A program made the translations under genes and the position numbers. A model generated the notes under the pieces. The model was given only the letters and a program-made list of their open reading frames with translations. It was not told where the DNA came from and made no database searches. From Paraburkholderia tagetis (GTDB lineage: Bacteria > Pseudomonadota > Gammaproteobacteria > Burkholderiales > Burkholderiaceae), in contig NZ_JAKLJA010000009.1 of assembly GCF_022213065.1 (NCBI RefSeq), positions 1 through 64,000 of the forward strand: a stretch of DNA of 64,000 bases. Direction: 5' to 3'. The number at the start of each line of letters is the position of its first letter. The first letter of the stretch is position 1. Below are positions 27,933 through 37,206 of this stretch, one piece after another.

Positions 27933-30900
27933 ATGAAAGCGACGTTGCCCGATCGACCGGTTGTGCCCATTGCGCTGGTTGCACTGATTGCGCCGACCGT
28001 GCGGCCGCGCATGCCACGCTCGCCGCAGCGCCTGTCTTGTAAGCAGTCCTGGTCATATCTCACCTATTGCGCGCTCGCGCAAGCGCTCCGCTTTGCGATG
28101 CTCGCGTGCTTCCTGTTTTGCCTGGCGATCGGCGGTCCCGCGCGCGCTCAGCAAACCGGAGCGGCGATGTCCGGCGAACCACCCGTGCACGCATCGCCCC
28201 AATCGGGCCCGGCGGCCGACTCCCCAGCCATGGCGGACGAGCCGGGCGTGTTTCCACGGGTACTCACGGTCGGCGTGGTCGCGGGAGGCTGGCAGCCGCT
28301 CGAGGTGCTTGAGGGCAACACCTTGAGCGGCTTCAGCGCCGACTACCTGCGGCTCATCGTCGGCTCTCAGGTGAGGCTCGTGCCGCGCGTCTACCCCAAT
28401 ATGACCGCGCTCCTCGCGGGCGCGTGCGCTGCTGAAGTCGACGTGGTCATGAGCCTTGCGCGCAACACGCAGCGTGAGCGCTGCCTCGCGTTCACGGTGC
28501 CTTATCTGAGCGGCCATGTCGCGTTCGTCACACGCGTGGGCAACGAGGCGATCGCCACCACGGCCGGCCGCTTTGCCCGCGCGCGCATCGCCGTCGAACA
28601 CGGCTATGTTCTCGAATCGCTATTGCGAGAGCGCTTTTCGCAAGCGGAAATTCTTTCGTTCACCGACACTGGCGCGGCCATGCACGCCGTCGCGCAGGGC
28701 AGTGCCGATGTCTATGCGGGTTTCGCTCCTGTCGTGCGCTATCAGCTCAGCCACCACGACGAGTACCGCGGGCTGCGTGTCGCCTACGAGGAGCGCATCC
28801 GGGTGAGCGAACTGCGCTTCGCGGTGCCGGTTTCGAAGGTAGCGCTGCGCGATCAACTGAACCTGGCCGCGGGCGGCGTGCGGCCGGCTGTGGCGGCTGC
28901 ATTGCGTGCGCGCTGGCTAGATACTGCCGGGGGCGCCGGACAGGGCGCGGAGCGGCATTCGCCGCCGTTCGTCCTTGATGCCGGCGAGCGCGCATGGCTG
29001 CGCTCGCTGCCGCCGTTGAAGGTGGGCGTCGACTCGGCTTGGCTGCCTTTTAGTCATGCGAGCCGTCGCGGCTATGTCTCGGGCATGGCGAACGACTACC
29101 TCGATTATCTGAGCCGCAAGCTGGGCGTGACATTCGAGCGCGTGCCGGCGCCCAACTGGCTGGATGCGGATAACGCGTTCCGGCGCGGCGAATTTGCCAT
29201 GCTCGCGACCACGGTGGGCGATGGGGGATTGCCGGCCGCCACGCTCTATACCCAGGCCTTCGAGCGCTATCCGCTCGTGATCGTCGGCCGCCGCGACGAA
29301 CCGATGGCGCGCAGCCTGAGCGATTACGCCGGGCGCCGCGTGGTGCTGGCGCCGCATGCGCCGGCGGCACACATGCTTTTTGGCGAGGCACAACCCATTC
29401 ATACGGTGCGCGCCGCCACGCTCGCGCAAGGGCTTGCGCTGGTCCAGCGCGACGACGCAGACCTGCTGGTGGGCGACGCGGCGGCACTCGATGAGCCGCT
29501 CAGTCGCGAATACCTCGAATCGCTCAAGGTGGTGGGTGCGATCGGCACGGATGCGGCGATGGCCTTCGCGGTGCGCACCGACCTCGCGCGGCTCAAGACG
29601 CTCATCGATCGCGCGCTCGACGCGATGTCGCCCGTCGAGCAGCAGGAGATTCGCAACCGCTGGACGGCGGTGGCCGCCGAGCGCAGCGGCGGGTGGAGCG
29701 TCAATGCGCTCAGGCTCTTGCCGCTGCTGATCGCGTTCGGCGTGGTGCTGCTAATCACGCTGCGGGCCTACGTGCTCTTGCAGCGCGAAATGCGCCGCCG
29801 CCGGCGTGCCGAGCAGGTGCTCGCGAAGCAGGTCGAGCTGCAGGACACCATGACGGAGATGATTCCGTATCCGCTTGGCGTGCGCGACCTCGAAAACCGC
29901 TATCTCGCGGTGAACCGCGCATACGAGGAGATGACCGGCGTGCGGCGCGGCGAGGTGCTTGGCCGCACGGGCACCGCAGTGGCGGCGTGGGGCGCGGAAA
30001 ACAGCCTGCGCGTGGACGATCTCTATAGAAAGACGCTGGAAGAGGGCAAGGGCCAGCGCGTCGAGTTCGTGTTCGACGGCCCCGGCAGCGCCGGCGCCCC
30101 CGACACCGGAAAGCGCCACGGCATTTTCTGGACGCGCTTGTGTCGCGATGCCCGCGCGGCGCCCTTGTGCGTGCTCGGCACGATGATCGACATCACCGAC
30201 ATTCGCCGCGCCGAGATGCGTGCGCGCGCGTCCGAGCGGCTGCTCTCGGACGTCACGCGCTCGCTGCCCGCGATCGTGTTCCAGTTGCGGCGCGGCTCCG
30301 ATGGCCGCTACGCATTCCCGTACCTCGGCGGCGACACGCAGCGCCTGCTCGGTGCCGCCGCCGCACAGCTCATGCGCGCGAGCGCGCTCGACCTCGCGCG
30401 CGTGAACCGGCGCGACCGCGCGCGGCTTGCCGCGGCGCTCGAGCGCTCGGCGCGTTTGCTCACGCCGGTGAACACCGAGTTCCGCTTCCACGGCGCGGCC
30501 GGGCTGCTCTGGGTACGCGCGGAGTTCGTGCCGCGGCGCGCGGAAGATGGCTCGGTCGTCTGGAGCGGCTACGCCGTGGACGCGAATGTCGAACACGCAC
30601 GCGCCGACGAGCTCGCGCGCGCGCGCGACCTGGCCGAGGCGGCCTCGCTTGCCAAGGACGACTTTCTCGCGATGATGAGCCACGAGATCCGCACGCCCAT
30701 GAATGGCGTGCTCGGCCTCGTGGAGGTGCTCGAGCGCACGCCGCTCAATTCCGATCAGACGCAGATGGTCGGCATGGTGCAGGAGTCGGCCGGCGCACTC
30801 TTGCAGATCCTCGACGACCTGCTCGATTACTCGAAGATCCAGGCCGGGCGCCTCGCGATTGCCTCGGAGCCGTTCGACATACGCGAACTCGTCGACAACG

Positions 30901-32648
30901 CCGTCGGCTTGCTCGCGGGGCGGGCGCACGAGAAGGGACTCAAGGTGCGCGTGGACGTCGGAGCCGCCGTGGGAGCGCTGCTGCGCGGCGACAGCGTGCG
31001 CCTGCGGCAGATTCTGTTCAATCTGCTCAGCAACGCGATCAAGTTCACGCCGCACGGGGAAGTGAGCGTGAGCGTGACGGCGCGCGACGTGGTGGGACCG
31101 CGCGGCAAGCCGCCGCGCCAGCGCGTCTCGATTACGGTGGCCGATACGGGCATCGGCATTGCGCCCGAAGCGCAGGCGCAGCTTTTCGAGCCGTTCGTGC
31201 AGGCGGAAACATCCACTACACGGCGCTTCGGCGGCACGGGACTGGGCCTGACGATCAGCCGCAAGCTCGCGGCCTTGATGGGCGGCACGCTCGAGTTGCG
31301 CAGCGAAATCGGCCGGGGCACCCGTCTCAAGCTGCATATCGAATTGCCGCTCGAAGCACGGGCCTGTCGCGCGAATGCCCTGCGCGGCAAGCGCGCGCTC
31401 GTGGTATGCGACGATGCCCGCGTGGCCGGCGCGCTCATGCATTTCGGCGTGTCGCTCGGCATGAAGATGACGCGTATCGAGTCCGGCCCGCGCGGCCTGG
31501 CCGCCATGCACGAGCTGGCGGTGCACGACGGTGTCGATCTGGTGTTCGTTCCGGAGACGCTTGCGGGTGTGCTCGATGGGCTTGGCGTGCCGGTTGTTCG
31601 TTTGACGGACAATCCCAAGCCGAGCGGTTACCGGGTGGCGGAGTGCGGGGTGCGCGTGAGCATCAATCCGCTTTCGTGGCGTGGCCTGGGAGCGGCGTGT
31701 GCGATGGCGCTCACTGGCCTCCCCACGGTCGCTGCGCGGCCCGCGCTGGCGGCGGAGACGGCGCTCGCGGCACCCGATCGCGAGAAGGAGCGTGCGGCGG
31801 GGCGCCTGATTCTCGTGGCCGAGGATCACCCGGTGAATCAGGAGCTGATCCGTCATCAGCTCGCACTGCTCGGCTTCGCGTGCGACGTGGTCGACGATGG
31901 CGCGCAAGCGCTCGAGGCGCTGGAGAAGGAGCGGTACGGCTGCCTGATTACCGATTGCCATATGCCGAATGTATCGGGCTATGACCTCGCGCGGCGGGTG
32001 CGCGAGATCGAAGCGGCTGAGGCGCGCAGGAAGGGCCGGACCGCAGGCGGGACGCCGCGTCTGCCGATTCTCGCCATCACGGCGAACACGGCGCCCGAAA
32101 ACTTGCGCTTGTGCCGCGAGGCAGGCATGGACGAGTGCCTCATCAAGCCCACGCGTGTCGCCACGCTGCGCGACCAGCTCGCGCGCTGGTTCGGCGTGGA
32201 GAACGCGCTTCGCGCCGCGCAGGAGCAGGTCACGCCGGGCCCGCGCGACGGCGCCGGAGCAAGCGACGAGAGTGCGGGCCCGTGCGACGCCGGCGAGACA
32301 GACGAGACCGATCCGCTCGATCTCGCGCACATGATCCAGGTGTGGGGCGGCGAGGCGACGGTGAAGACGTTGCTGGGGTCGTTCGTCAGCGCGATGCGCG
32401 ACGATCTGGATCTGTTGCCGGAGTTGCTCGAGGACGTCGATATCGCGCGCCTGCGCGAATGGCATCACCGGCTCGCAGGCGCGGTTGGCGTGCTGCATTA
32501 TCCGGCGTTGCTCGCCGTGCTCGAAACCTGGCGCGCTCACATGAACACTCATACGCCCGAGCAATTGCGCGCGGAAGGGTTCGCGCTCGTACGCACTTGC
32601 CACGCGATGCTCGACGGCATCGAGCAGCAGGCCGCGTTGCTTGCCTGA
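27933..32648 (+). CDS. BvgS/EvgS-type unorthodox hybrid sensor histidine kinase
   Basis: About 1571 residues long. In order: signal segment (hydrophobic, ending ARAQQ, about 50-75), two periplasmic SBP_bac_3 Venus-flytrap domains (about 105-335 and 358-590), one membrane helix (about 593-614), two PAS domains (about 635-755 and 770-890), HisKA with His917 in MMSHEIRTPMNG, ATPase domain (FNLLSNAIKFT, DTGIGIA), a degenerate receiver (about 1150-1262), a true receiver with Asp1341 in ITDCHMPN, and a C-terminal Hpt with His1512 in HHRLAG. This is a His-Asp-His relay that should end on a separate regulator, here most likely the two RcsB/BvgA-like proteins. The flytrap ligand is unknown. ATG 27933 is chosen; ATG 27879 overlaps the aquaporin. 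Confidence 0.9.
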   Translation: MKATLPDRPVVPIALVALIAPTVRPRMPRSPQRLSCKQSWSYLTYCALAQALRFAMLACFLFCLAIGGPARAQQTGAAMSGEPPVHASPQSGPAADSPAMADEPGVFPRVLTVGVVAGGWQPLEVLEGNTLSGFSADYLRLIVGSQVRLVPRVYPNMTALLAGACAAEVDVVMSLARNTQRERCLAFTVPYLSGHVAFVTRVGNEAIATTAGRFARARIAVEHGYVLESLLRERFSQAEILSFTDTGAAMHAVAQGSADVYAGFAPVVRYQLSHHDEYRGLRVAYEERIRVSELRFAVPVSKVALRDQLNLAAGGVRPAVAAALRARWLDTAGGAGQGAERHSPPFVLDAGERAWLRSLPPLKVGVDSAWLPFSHASRRGYVSGMANDYLDYLSRKLGVTFERVPAPNWLDADNAFRRGEFAMLATTVGDGGLPAATLYTQAFERYPLVIVGRRDEPMARSLSDYAGRRVVLAPHAPAAHMLFGEAQPIHTVRAATLAQGLALVQRDDADLLVGDAAALDEPLSREYLESLKVVGAIGTDAAMAFAVRTDLARLKTLIDRALDAMSPVEQQEIRNRWTAVAAERSGGWSVNALRLLPLLIAFGVVLLITLRAYVLLQREMRRRRRAEQVLAKQVELQDTMTEMIPYPLGVRDLENRYLAVNRAYEEMTGVRRGEVLGRTGTAVAAWGAENSLRVDDLYRKTLEEGKGQRVEFVFDGPGSAGAPDTGKRHGIFWTRLCRDARAAPLCVLGTMIDITDIRRAEMRARASERLLSDVTRSLPAIVFQLRRGSDGRYAFPYLGGDTQRLLGAAAAQLMRASALDLARVNRRDRARLAAALERSARLLTPVNTEFRFHGAAGLLWVRAEFVPRRAEDGSVVWSGYAVDANVEHARADELARARDLAEAASLAKDDFLAMMSHEIRTPMNGVLGLVEVLERTPLNSDQTQMVGMVQESAGALLQILDDLLDYSKIQAGRLAIASEPFDIRELVDNAVGLLAGRAHEKGLKVRVDVGAAVGALLRGDSVRLRQILFNLLSNAIKFTPHGEVSVSVTARDVVGPRGKPPRQRVSITVADTGIGIAPEAQAQLFEPFVQAETSTTRRFGGTGLGLTISRKLAALMGGTLELRSEIGRGTRLKLHIELPLEARACRANALRGKRALVVCDDARVAGALMHFGVSLGMKMTRIESGPRGLAAMHELAVHDGVDLVFVPETLAGVLDGLGVPVVRLTDNPKPSGYRVAECGVRVSINPLSWRGLGAACAMALTGLPTVAARPALAAETALAAPDREKERAAGRLILVAEDHPVNQELIRHQLALLGFACDVVDDGAQALEALEKERYGCLITDCHMPNVSGYDLARRVREIEAAEARRKGRTAGGTPRLPILAITANTAPENLRLCREAGMDECLIKPTRVATLRDQLARWFGVENALRAAQEQVTPGPRDGAGASDESAGPCDAGETDETDPLDLAHMIQVWGGEATVKTLLGSFVSAMRDDLDLLPELLEDVDIARLREWHHRLAGAVGVLHYPALLAVLETWRAHMNTHTPEQLRAEGFALVRTCHAMLDGIEQQAALLA

Positions 32649-32669
32649 GTGCACCTCAGGCTTGGCGCA

Positions 32670-32703
32670 TTCACGCCGGGCGTGAAGCTGGCAGTTCTGC
32701 CAG
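32670..32703 (+). terminator. Tandem hairpins after the hybrid kinase (weak terminator)
   Basis: TTCACGCC-G-GGCGTGAA (32670-32686) and CTGGCA-GTTC-TGCCAG (32688-32703) form two back-to-back hairpins 22 bases after the stop. Only AAAAG follows, so termination would not be of the classical U-tract type. Confidence 0.35.
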
Positions 32704-32776
32704 AAAAGTACGAGAGTTCGCTAAGGTCTGCTAGAGACCCGCGCGCTCTAATTGGACCATGGGTACAAAAAACAGC

Positions 32777-32803
32777 GAAAAAAAACGCGGCCGAAGCCGC
32801 GTT
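32777..32803 (-). terminator. Intrinsic terminator of the LysR gene
   Basis: Read leftwards, AACGCGGC pairs with GCCGCGTT around TTCG and runs into eight T. It lies about 97 bases beyond the stop of the LysR gene. The rest of 32649-32899 shows no convincing gene. Confidence 0.88.
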
Positions 32804-32899
32804 CAAGTTTGGAGACCCTTCGATGAAGAGTCACTTCTCGCAAAAGAAATCATAGTTCGTGCGCCGCCAGAAATCGAGGCAAAACCGATCAATTAATTA

Positions 32900-33856
32900 T
32901 TACCGGATGTGTCGATAATCATCTGGCAAAGAAATATCCGGATTGCGGAACCACTCGACAGTGAAATCTACAAACGTGCGCGTTTTCGCGGGCACGTGGC
33001 GTCGACCCGGATAGACGAGCGAGAGCTCTTTATCGGCGTCGCGGATCTCGTAATCGTCGAGCACGCGCACGAGGGCGCCCTGCACCAGATCGGTGTCCAC
33101 CTGATTCTCCGGCAGGATAGTGATGCCCATGCCAGCCAGTGCCGCCTGACGCAGCATCACTGAATTGTTGACGGCATAGGCCGGCTCGATCCGTACCACC
33201 TCGCACACGCCTTCCGCGCTCGCGAACTGCCATTCGTTGCCGTGGATGTCGGCGGACGGAGCGAGCAGCGTATGGTGCGCGAGTTCGGCCGGATGCGCCG
33301 GCACGCTGCGGCCGTCGAGGTAGGCGGGCGAAGCCACCGCAACCGGCGTGACCGTGACGAGCGGGCGCCGGATCAACGTGCCGCCGCTGACCTGGCGCGG
33401 CGCGACAATGCCCACGTCGAAGCCTTCTTCGATGAGGTCGACGGGGCGATGCAGCAGCGTGAGCGTAAGCCGGACCTGCGCGAATGCAGCGAGATATTGC
33501 TTGAGCAGCGGCGTGAGGTCATGCAGCGAAAACGAAGCGTGCGCGACCACGCGAAGTGTGCCCGAAGGCACAGACACGCCGTGCGCGATCTGCGTTTCGA
33601 CGCGCTCCAGATCTTCGAGCATATGCCGGCACGCCTGGGCATACGCGCTGCCTGCTTCGGTCAGTGAAATGCTGCGGGTATTGCGGTTGATGAGGCGTGT
33701 ATGGAGATGCGCTTCGAGCAGCGCGACATAGCGCGTGACGACGGCGTTCGAAAGACTGAGACTTGCGGCGGCACGACCGAACGAGCCGTGTTCGGCGACG
33801 CTCACGAACACGCGCATCGCCTGGAGCTGATTGATTGTTTTGGGCCGCATCGACAT
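32900..33856 (-). CDS. LysR-family transcriptional regulator
   Basis: This 318-residue regulator has an N-terminal winged HTH (residues 8-66: LQAMRVFVSVAEHGSFGRAAASLSLSNAVVTRYVALLE) and a LysR substrate-binding domain (about 93-298, starting GTLRVVAHASF). It resembles the CrgA/AaeR subgroup, which has divergent effectors, so no ligand can be named. MRPKTINQ two codons later is an alternative start. It is divergent from the porin gene with a 454-base gap (33857-34310). That gap contains a TTGAC-G-GTCAA palindrome at 34092-34102 and no convincing gene. Confidence 0.9.
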   Translation of the reverse strand: MSMRPKTINQLQAMRVFVSVAEHGSFGRAAASLSLSNAVVTRYVALLEAHLHTRLINRNTRSISLTEAGSAYAQACRHMLEDLERVETQIAHGVSVPSGTLRVVAHASFSLHDLTPLLKQYLAAFAQVRLTLTLLHRPVDLIEEGFDVGIVAPRQVSGGTLIRRPLVTVTPVAVASPAYLDGRSVPAHPAELAHHTLLAPSADIHGNEWQFASAEGVCEVVRIEPAYAVNNSVMLRQAALAGMGITILPENQVDTDLVQGALVRVLDDYEIRDADKELSLVYPGRRHVPAKTRTFVDFTVEWFRNPDISLPDDYRHIR

Positions 33857-34310
33857 GGGACTGACGGGATTTTCTGCGTTGGGGCGATGTTCGTTTCCAT
33901 ACAGACGAGGCTCGGCGCAGGACTGCGACGCGAACGTTGCCGGATAGTACCGACAGGGAATGCCATCGGGAATGAGATTGTTCCTAAACCGCTATTTGTC
34001 TCGAATTAATTGTGTTGTCTCGTGGCAACGCTATATCGGGATAGTGCAGGGGGATGGCCTGTACGTGTGAATTTGAGACTAGGCGCGTGCGTTGACGGTC
34101 AAGCGATTGCCGGGAACTCCACGGCAGTATTCGACTTCTTCGAAAAAGCTTTTGTCCTGAAGCGGGATGGCTGGCCTAAAAGTGACACCCATAAACTTTG
34201 GCCTGCAAATCAATACGGCGCCAGGTTCGCGGCGCCGGGGGATCAAGCGAGCCGGCGTGTTGCTGGCGGCGTCTACTTTTTGCCGAAAGGCTTTGCATCG
34301 AAGGAAGCAT

Positions 34311-35429
34311 ATGAAAAAGAGTCTGGCTATCGCGGCCGCAGTTGCCGCGACTTTCGCATCGGCGTCGTACGCGCAAAGCAGCGTGACGCTCTACGGTATC
34401 GTCGATGCCGGTTTCACCTACACGACCAACGTGAATGACGGTGCCAAGTACGCACTGGGCAGCGGCAACCTTCAGCAGAGCCGTTGGGGCCTGCGCGGCG
34501 CGGAAGATCTCGGTGGCGGCCTGAAGACGATCTTCACCCTCGAAAGCGGTTTCAACATCGCGAACGGCCGCATGGGTAATAGCGTGAACAACGGCATGTT
34601 CAACCGCCAGGCTTTCGTTGGCCTCACGCAAGACCAATACGGCACGCTGACGCTCGGCCGCCAGTACGACTCCGTGGTCGACTATCTCGGCCCGCTCATG
34701 GCTGTCGGCACGTGGGGCGGTACGTACATGGCGCACGTGGGCGACAACGACAACGGCAATGCCACGTTCTCGCTGAGCAATGCGATCAAGTACACCAGCC
34801 CGAACTTCATGGGCTTCCAGTTCGGTGGCGCATACGCGTTCTCGAACCAGTCGGGCTTCGCGAACAACCGCGCGTATAGCGCCGGCGCGAACTATGCAAA
34901 CGGCGGCCTGCGAGTCGCAGCGGCTTACCTGCAGGCAAACAACGCGGGCGCCCTGAATAACCCCAATGGCGCGATCAACGGCGACCAGTTTGGCGTGGGC
35001 GCCCAGCGTACGCGCGTTTGGGGCGGTGGCGTGAGCTATACCTATGGTCCGGCTGTCGGTGGCGTGGTGTTCACGCAATCGCGTCTGAACGGCGACAACG
35101 TATCGATCCGCTACAACAACATCGAAGCCAACGTGCACTACAACCTGACGCCGGCACTCGGCATCGGCGCAATGTACGCGTACACCAACGCGAACGGTTC
35201 GGTGCTCTCCAACACGGGCGGCGGTCAGACTGCGCACTGGAACCAGTTCGGTCTGCAAGCCGACTACTCGCTCTCGAAGCGCACGGACGTGTACCTCGAG
35301 GGCGTGGGCGTGTGGGGCGCCGGCCAGGCTGCGGTGGGCATTACGCAGGTCGGTTTCCAGGGCTCGGACAACTACTCTTCGTCGAAGAACCAGGGCATCG
35401 TCACGACGGGTATCCGTCACCGCTTCTAA
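34311..35429 (+). CDS. Outer-membrane porin (Burkholderia OmpC/OpcP type)
   Basis: This 372-residue protein has a cleavable signal peptide (MKKSLAIAAAVAATFASASYA, cut before QSS), then SSVTLYGIVDAGF and a beta-rich chain with alternating polar and aromatic residues, ending in the terminal phenylalanine RHRF needed for BAM-dependent insertion. These are hallmarks of the 16-stranded trimeric general porins of betaproteobacteria. It forms a diffusion channel for small hydrophilic solutes. AAGGAAG lies just before the ATG; longer upstream frames are not part of it. A strong terminator follows at 35508. Confidence 0.96.
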   Translation: MKKSLAIAAAVAATFASASYAQSSVTLYGIVDAGFTYTTNVNDGAKYALGSGNLQQSRWGLRGAEDLGGGLKTIFTLESGFNIANGRMGNSVNNGMFNRQAFVGLTQDQYGTLTLGRQYDSVVDYLGPLMAVGTWGGTYMAHVGDNDNGNATFSLSNAIKYTSPNFMGFQFGGAYAFSNQSGFANNRAYSAGANYANGGLRVAAAYLQANNAGALNNPNGAINGDQFGVGAQRTRVWGGGVSYTYGPAVGGVVFTQSRLNGDNVSIRYNNIEANVHYNLTPALGIGAMYAYTNANGSVLSNTGGGQTAHWNQFGLQADYSLSKRTDVYLEGVGVWGAGQAAVGITQVGFQGSDNYSSSKNQGIVTTGIRHRF

Positions 35430-35507
35430 TGACGCGGGCGGCCCGGCTTCTGGCCGGGCTGCGGAATCAGTCAAGAAGTAAAGTAGTAGAAGGTAGTACT
35501 TGGGTTA

Positions 35508-35536
35508 AGGGCGCCGTTCGCGGCGCTCTTTTTTTC
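35508..35536 (+). terminator. Intrinsic terminator after the porin
   Basis: AGGGCGCCG pairs with CGGCGCTCT (one G-U pair) around a TTCG tetraloop and runs into six or more T. A second GC hairpin without a U-tract (35441-35459) precedes it. Confidence 0.85.
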
Positions 35537-35675
35537 GTCATTCGCTTTTTCGTTCCGATGCCTTCGCAGCCGGCGATCGTGCTGCATCGGACGTCTTTGC
35601 CGGATTTGTTCTAGCATGTGACGAGGTAGCTGTCGCCTGATGGCGCAGCGCGCCACAACAAAACGGAGAACTCCC

Positions 35676-36110
35676 ATGAAAGCGCTTCGTCCGCTGCAGT
35701 TTGCTCTCGCTCTGTGTGTCCTTGCTTCCAGTGCCGCGTTTGCCGACACCGTCGCGCTAAAGGCCGATCTCGAACCTTCCAGCGAAGTGCCGCCGCGCGT
35801 GAGCCACGGTCACGGCATGCTCAATGCTACGTTCGACACATCCACGAAGTCGCTGAACTGGACCGTCACTTACGAAGGCCTGTCGGGCCCGGTGATGGCT
35901 GCGCATTTCCACGGTCCCGCGCCAGTCGGCCAGAACGCGAACGTGCAGGTGCCGATTCCGAAGGGTGAACTCGCGAGCCCGATCAAGGGTTCCGCGACGC
36001 TCAACGAAAAGCAGGTCACCGAGCTGATGGCCGGTCAGTGGTATTTCAACGTTCATACGCAACAGAACCCGTCTGGCGAGATTCGCGGACAAGTACTGCC
36101 GGCGAATTGA
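35676..36110 (+). CDS. Secreted CHRD-domain protein
   Basis: This 144-residue protein has a signal peptide (hydrophobic LQFALALCVLASSAAFA, cut before DTV) followed by one CHRD domain (residues 24-144). The domain shows the LEPSSEVPPRVSHGHGMLNATFD opening, the AAHFHGPA segment and the terminal NPSGEIRGQVLP. CHRD domains were defined in chordin and occur in many bacterial exported proteins of unknown role. A GGAGA site precedes the ATG. It is probably periplasmic and has no obvious functional link to the esterase 38 bases downstream. Confidence 0.88.
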   Translation: MKALRPLQFALALCVLASSAAFADTVALKADLEPSSEVPPRVSHGHGMLNATFDTSTKSLNWTVTYEGLSGPVMAAHFHGPAPVGQNANVQVPIPKGELASPIKGSATLNEKQVTELMAGQWYFNVHTQQNPSGEIRGQVLPAN

Positions 36111-36147
36111 GCATTCGCTGGTTACGCGGTGCGAGGAGCCATACCCC

Positions 36148-37206
36148 ATGAGTTTGCAAAGCAGGTTGATCTGCTGGTTCTTGCGCCGCAGCTTTCTTCC
36201 GGCGACGCGCGGACCCATCGACGTCGCACGGGTGCGCGCGCAAACCGCGAAGCGTGTGTGGCTGCCTCAGGTACCCAAGGGTTGGCAATTGCGTGAGCAG
36301 TATCGCGCCGCCACCGCCCATGACGCTTGCGATGCTCCATCGCGTGGCGAATGGCTCGTGCGCGAGGGCGGGGCGCCGCGCACAATTCTCTATCTGCACG
36401 GTGGCGGTTACTACTTCTGTTCGCCGAAGACGCACCGTGCAATCACGTTCGGCCTTGCGACGCGCGCCGAGGCCGATCTCTTTTCGCTCGACTATCGACT
36501 TGCGCCCGAGCATCCGTTTCCGGCTGCGCTCGACGACGCCCTGGCGGCTTACCGGCGCTTGCTGGCCGATGGTGTGCGCGCGCAGTCGCTCGTGATCGCG
36601 GGCGATTCGGCGGGCGGCGGGCTCGCGCTTGCCACGCTCGTCGCATTGCGCGACGCCGGCGATCCGCTGCCGGCCGGCGTGGTGCTCTACTCGCCGTGGA
36701 CTGATCTGGCGGCCACGGGCGCCTCGATTCGCGAAAACGACGGGCGCGACCCGATGTTCTGCGGCGACGTGTTCGCGCGCGTTGCGCGGCTTTACGTGGG
36801 CGAGGCGAGCGCCACCGATCCTTATGCCTCGCCGCTTTACGCCGATCTCCACGGTTTGCCGCCGCTTTTCATGCTGGCAGGCAGCACCGAGACGCTGCTC
36901 GACGATACGCGTCGGGTTGCGGAGCGCGCACGTGCCGCAGGCGTAAGCGTCGAGTGCGAGATTGGGCACGACCTACCGCATGTCTGGCCGATTTACGCAC
37001 CGTTCATGCCCGAGGCGCGGCGCGCGCTCGACGACTCCGCACGTTTCGTGAAGCGGGTGACGATGGGCGACGATACCGCTCGCGCGCAGCGAGCGGTGCA
37101 TGCGCAAGCGGGCTCCGGGGCGGGCGCTTTGTCTAGTGCGCCGTCGAGCGCACCGTCGGGCGCACAGCGAACGGCTCAGTCGAGCGCAACGTCGATTCCG
37201 TCGTAG
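36148..37206 (+). CDS. Alpha/beta hydrolase, hormone-sensitive-lipase family esterase
   Basis: This 352-residue hydrolase has the HSL (family IV) signature HGGGYYF (oxyanion hole, about residues 84-90) and nucleophile GDSAGGG (Ser about residue 153). The acid/base residues are probably the Asp in ETLLDDTRR and the His in GHDLPHVW. It should hydrolyse short-chain esters; the natural substrate is unknown. GCGAGGAG precedes the ATG. The last 25 residues are encoded by 12-bp repeats (SSAPSSAPSGAQ..), and the gene end overlaps the convergent EcsC-like gene by 31 bases. Confidence 0.88.
   Translation: MSLQSRLICWFLRRSFLPATRGPIDVARVRAQTAKRVWLPQVPKGWQLREQYRAATAHDACDAPSRGEWLVREGGAPRTILYLHGGGYYFCSPKTHRAITFGLATRAEADLFSLDYRLAPEHPFPAALDDALAAYRRLLADGVRAQSLVIAGDSAGGGLALATLVALRDAGDPLPAGVVLYSPWTDLAATGASIRENDGRDPMFCGDVFARVARLYVGEASATDPYASPLYADLHGLPPLFMLAGSTETLLDDTRRVAERARAAGVSVECEIGHDLPHVWPIYAPFMPEARRALDDSARFVKRVTMGDDTARAQRAVHAQAGSGAGALSSAPSSAPSGAQRTAQSSATSIPS
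37132..37191. repeat. Five 12-bp repeats at the esterase/EcsC gene ends
   Basis: Five imperfect 12-base units related to TCGAGCGCACCG (37132, 37144, 37156, 37168, 37180) encode the Ser/Ala/Pro tail of the esterase on the plus strand. On the minus strand they run through the stop of the EcsC-like gene. Confidence 0.7.

Noticed and set aside
29751..32654. 967-codon minus-strand frame opposite the hybrid kinase
   Set aside because: Low-complexity His/Arg/Ala composition and complete overlap with a well-supported kinase; a codon-bias artefact.
32759..32896. 45-codon small frame (MGTKNSEKKRGRSRVQ...)
   Set aside because: It runs through the LysR terminator stem and has no ribosome-binding site; likely chance.
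34010..34438. 142-codon frame upstream of and overlapping the porin start
   Set aside because: No domain similarity and overlaps the porin signal sequence in another frame; the porin start at 34311 is well supported.
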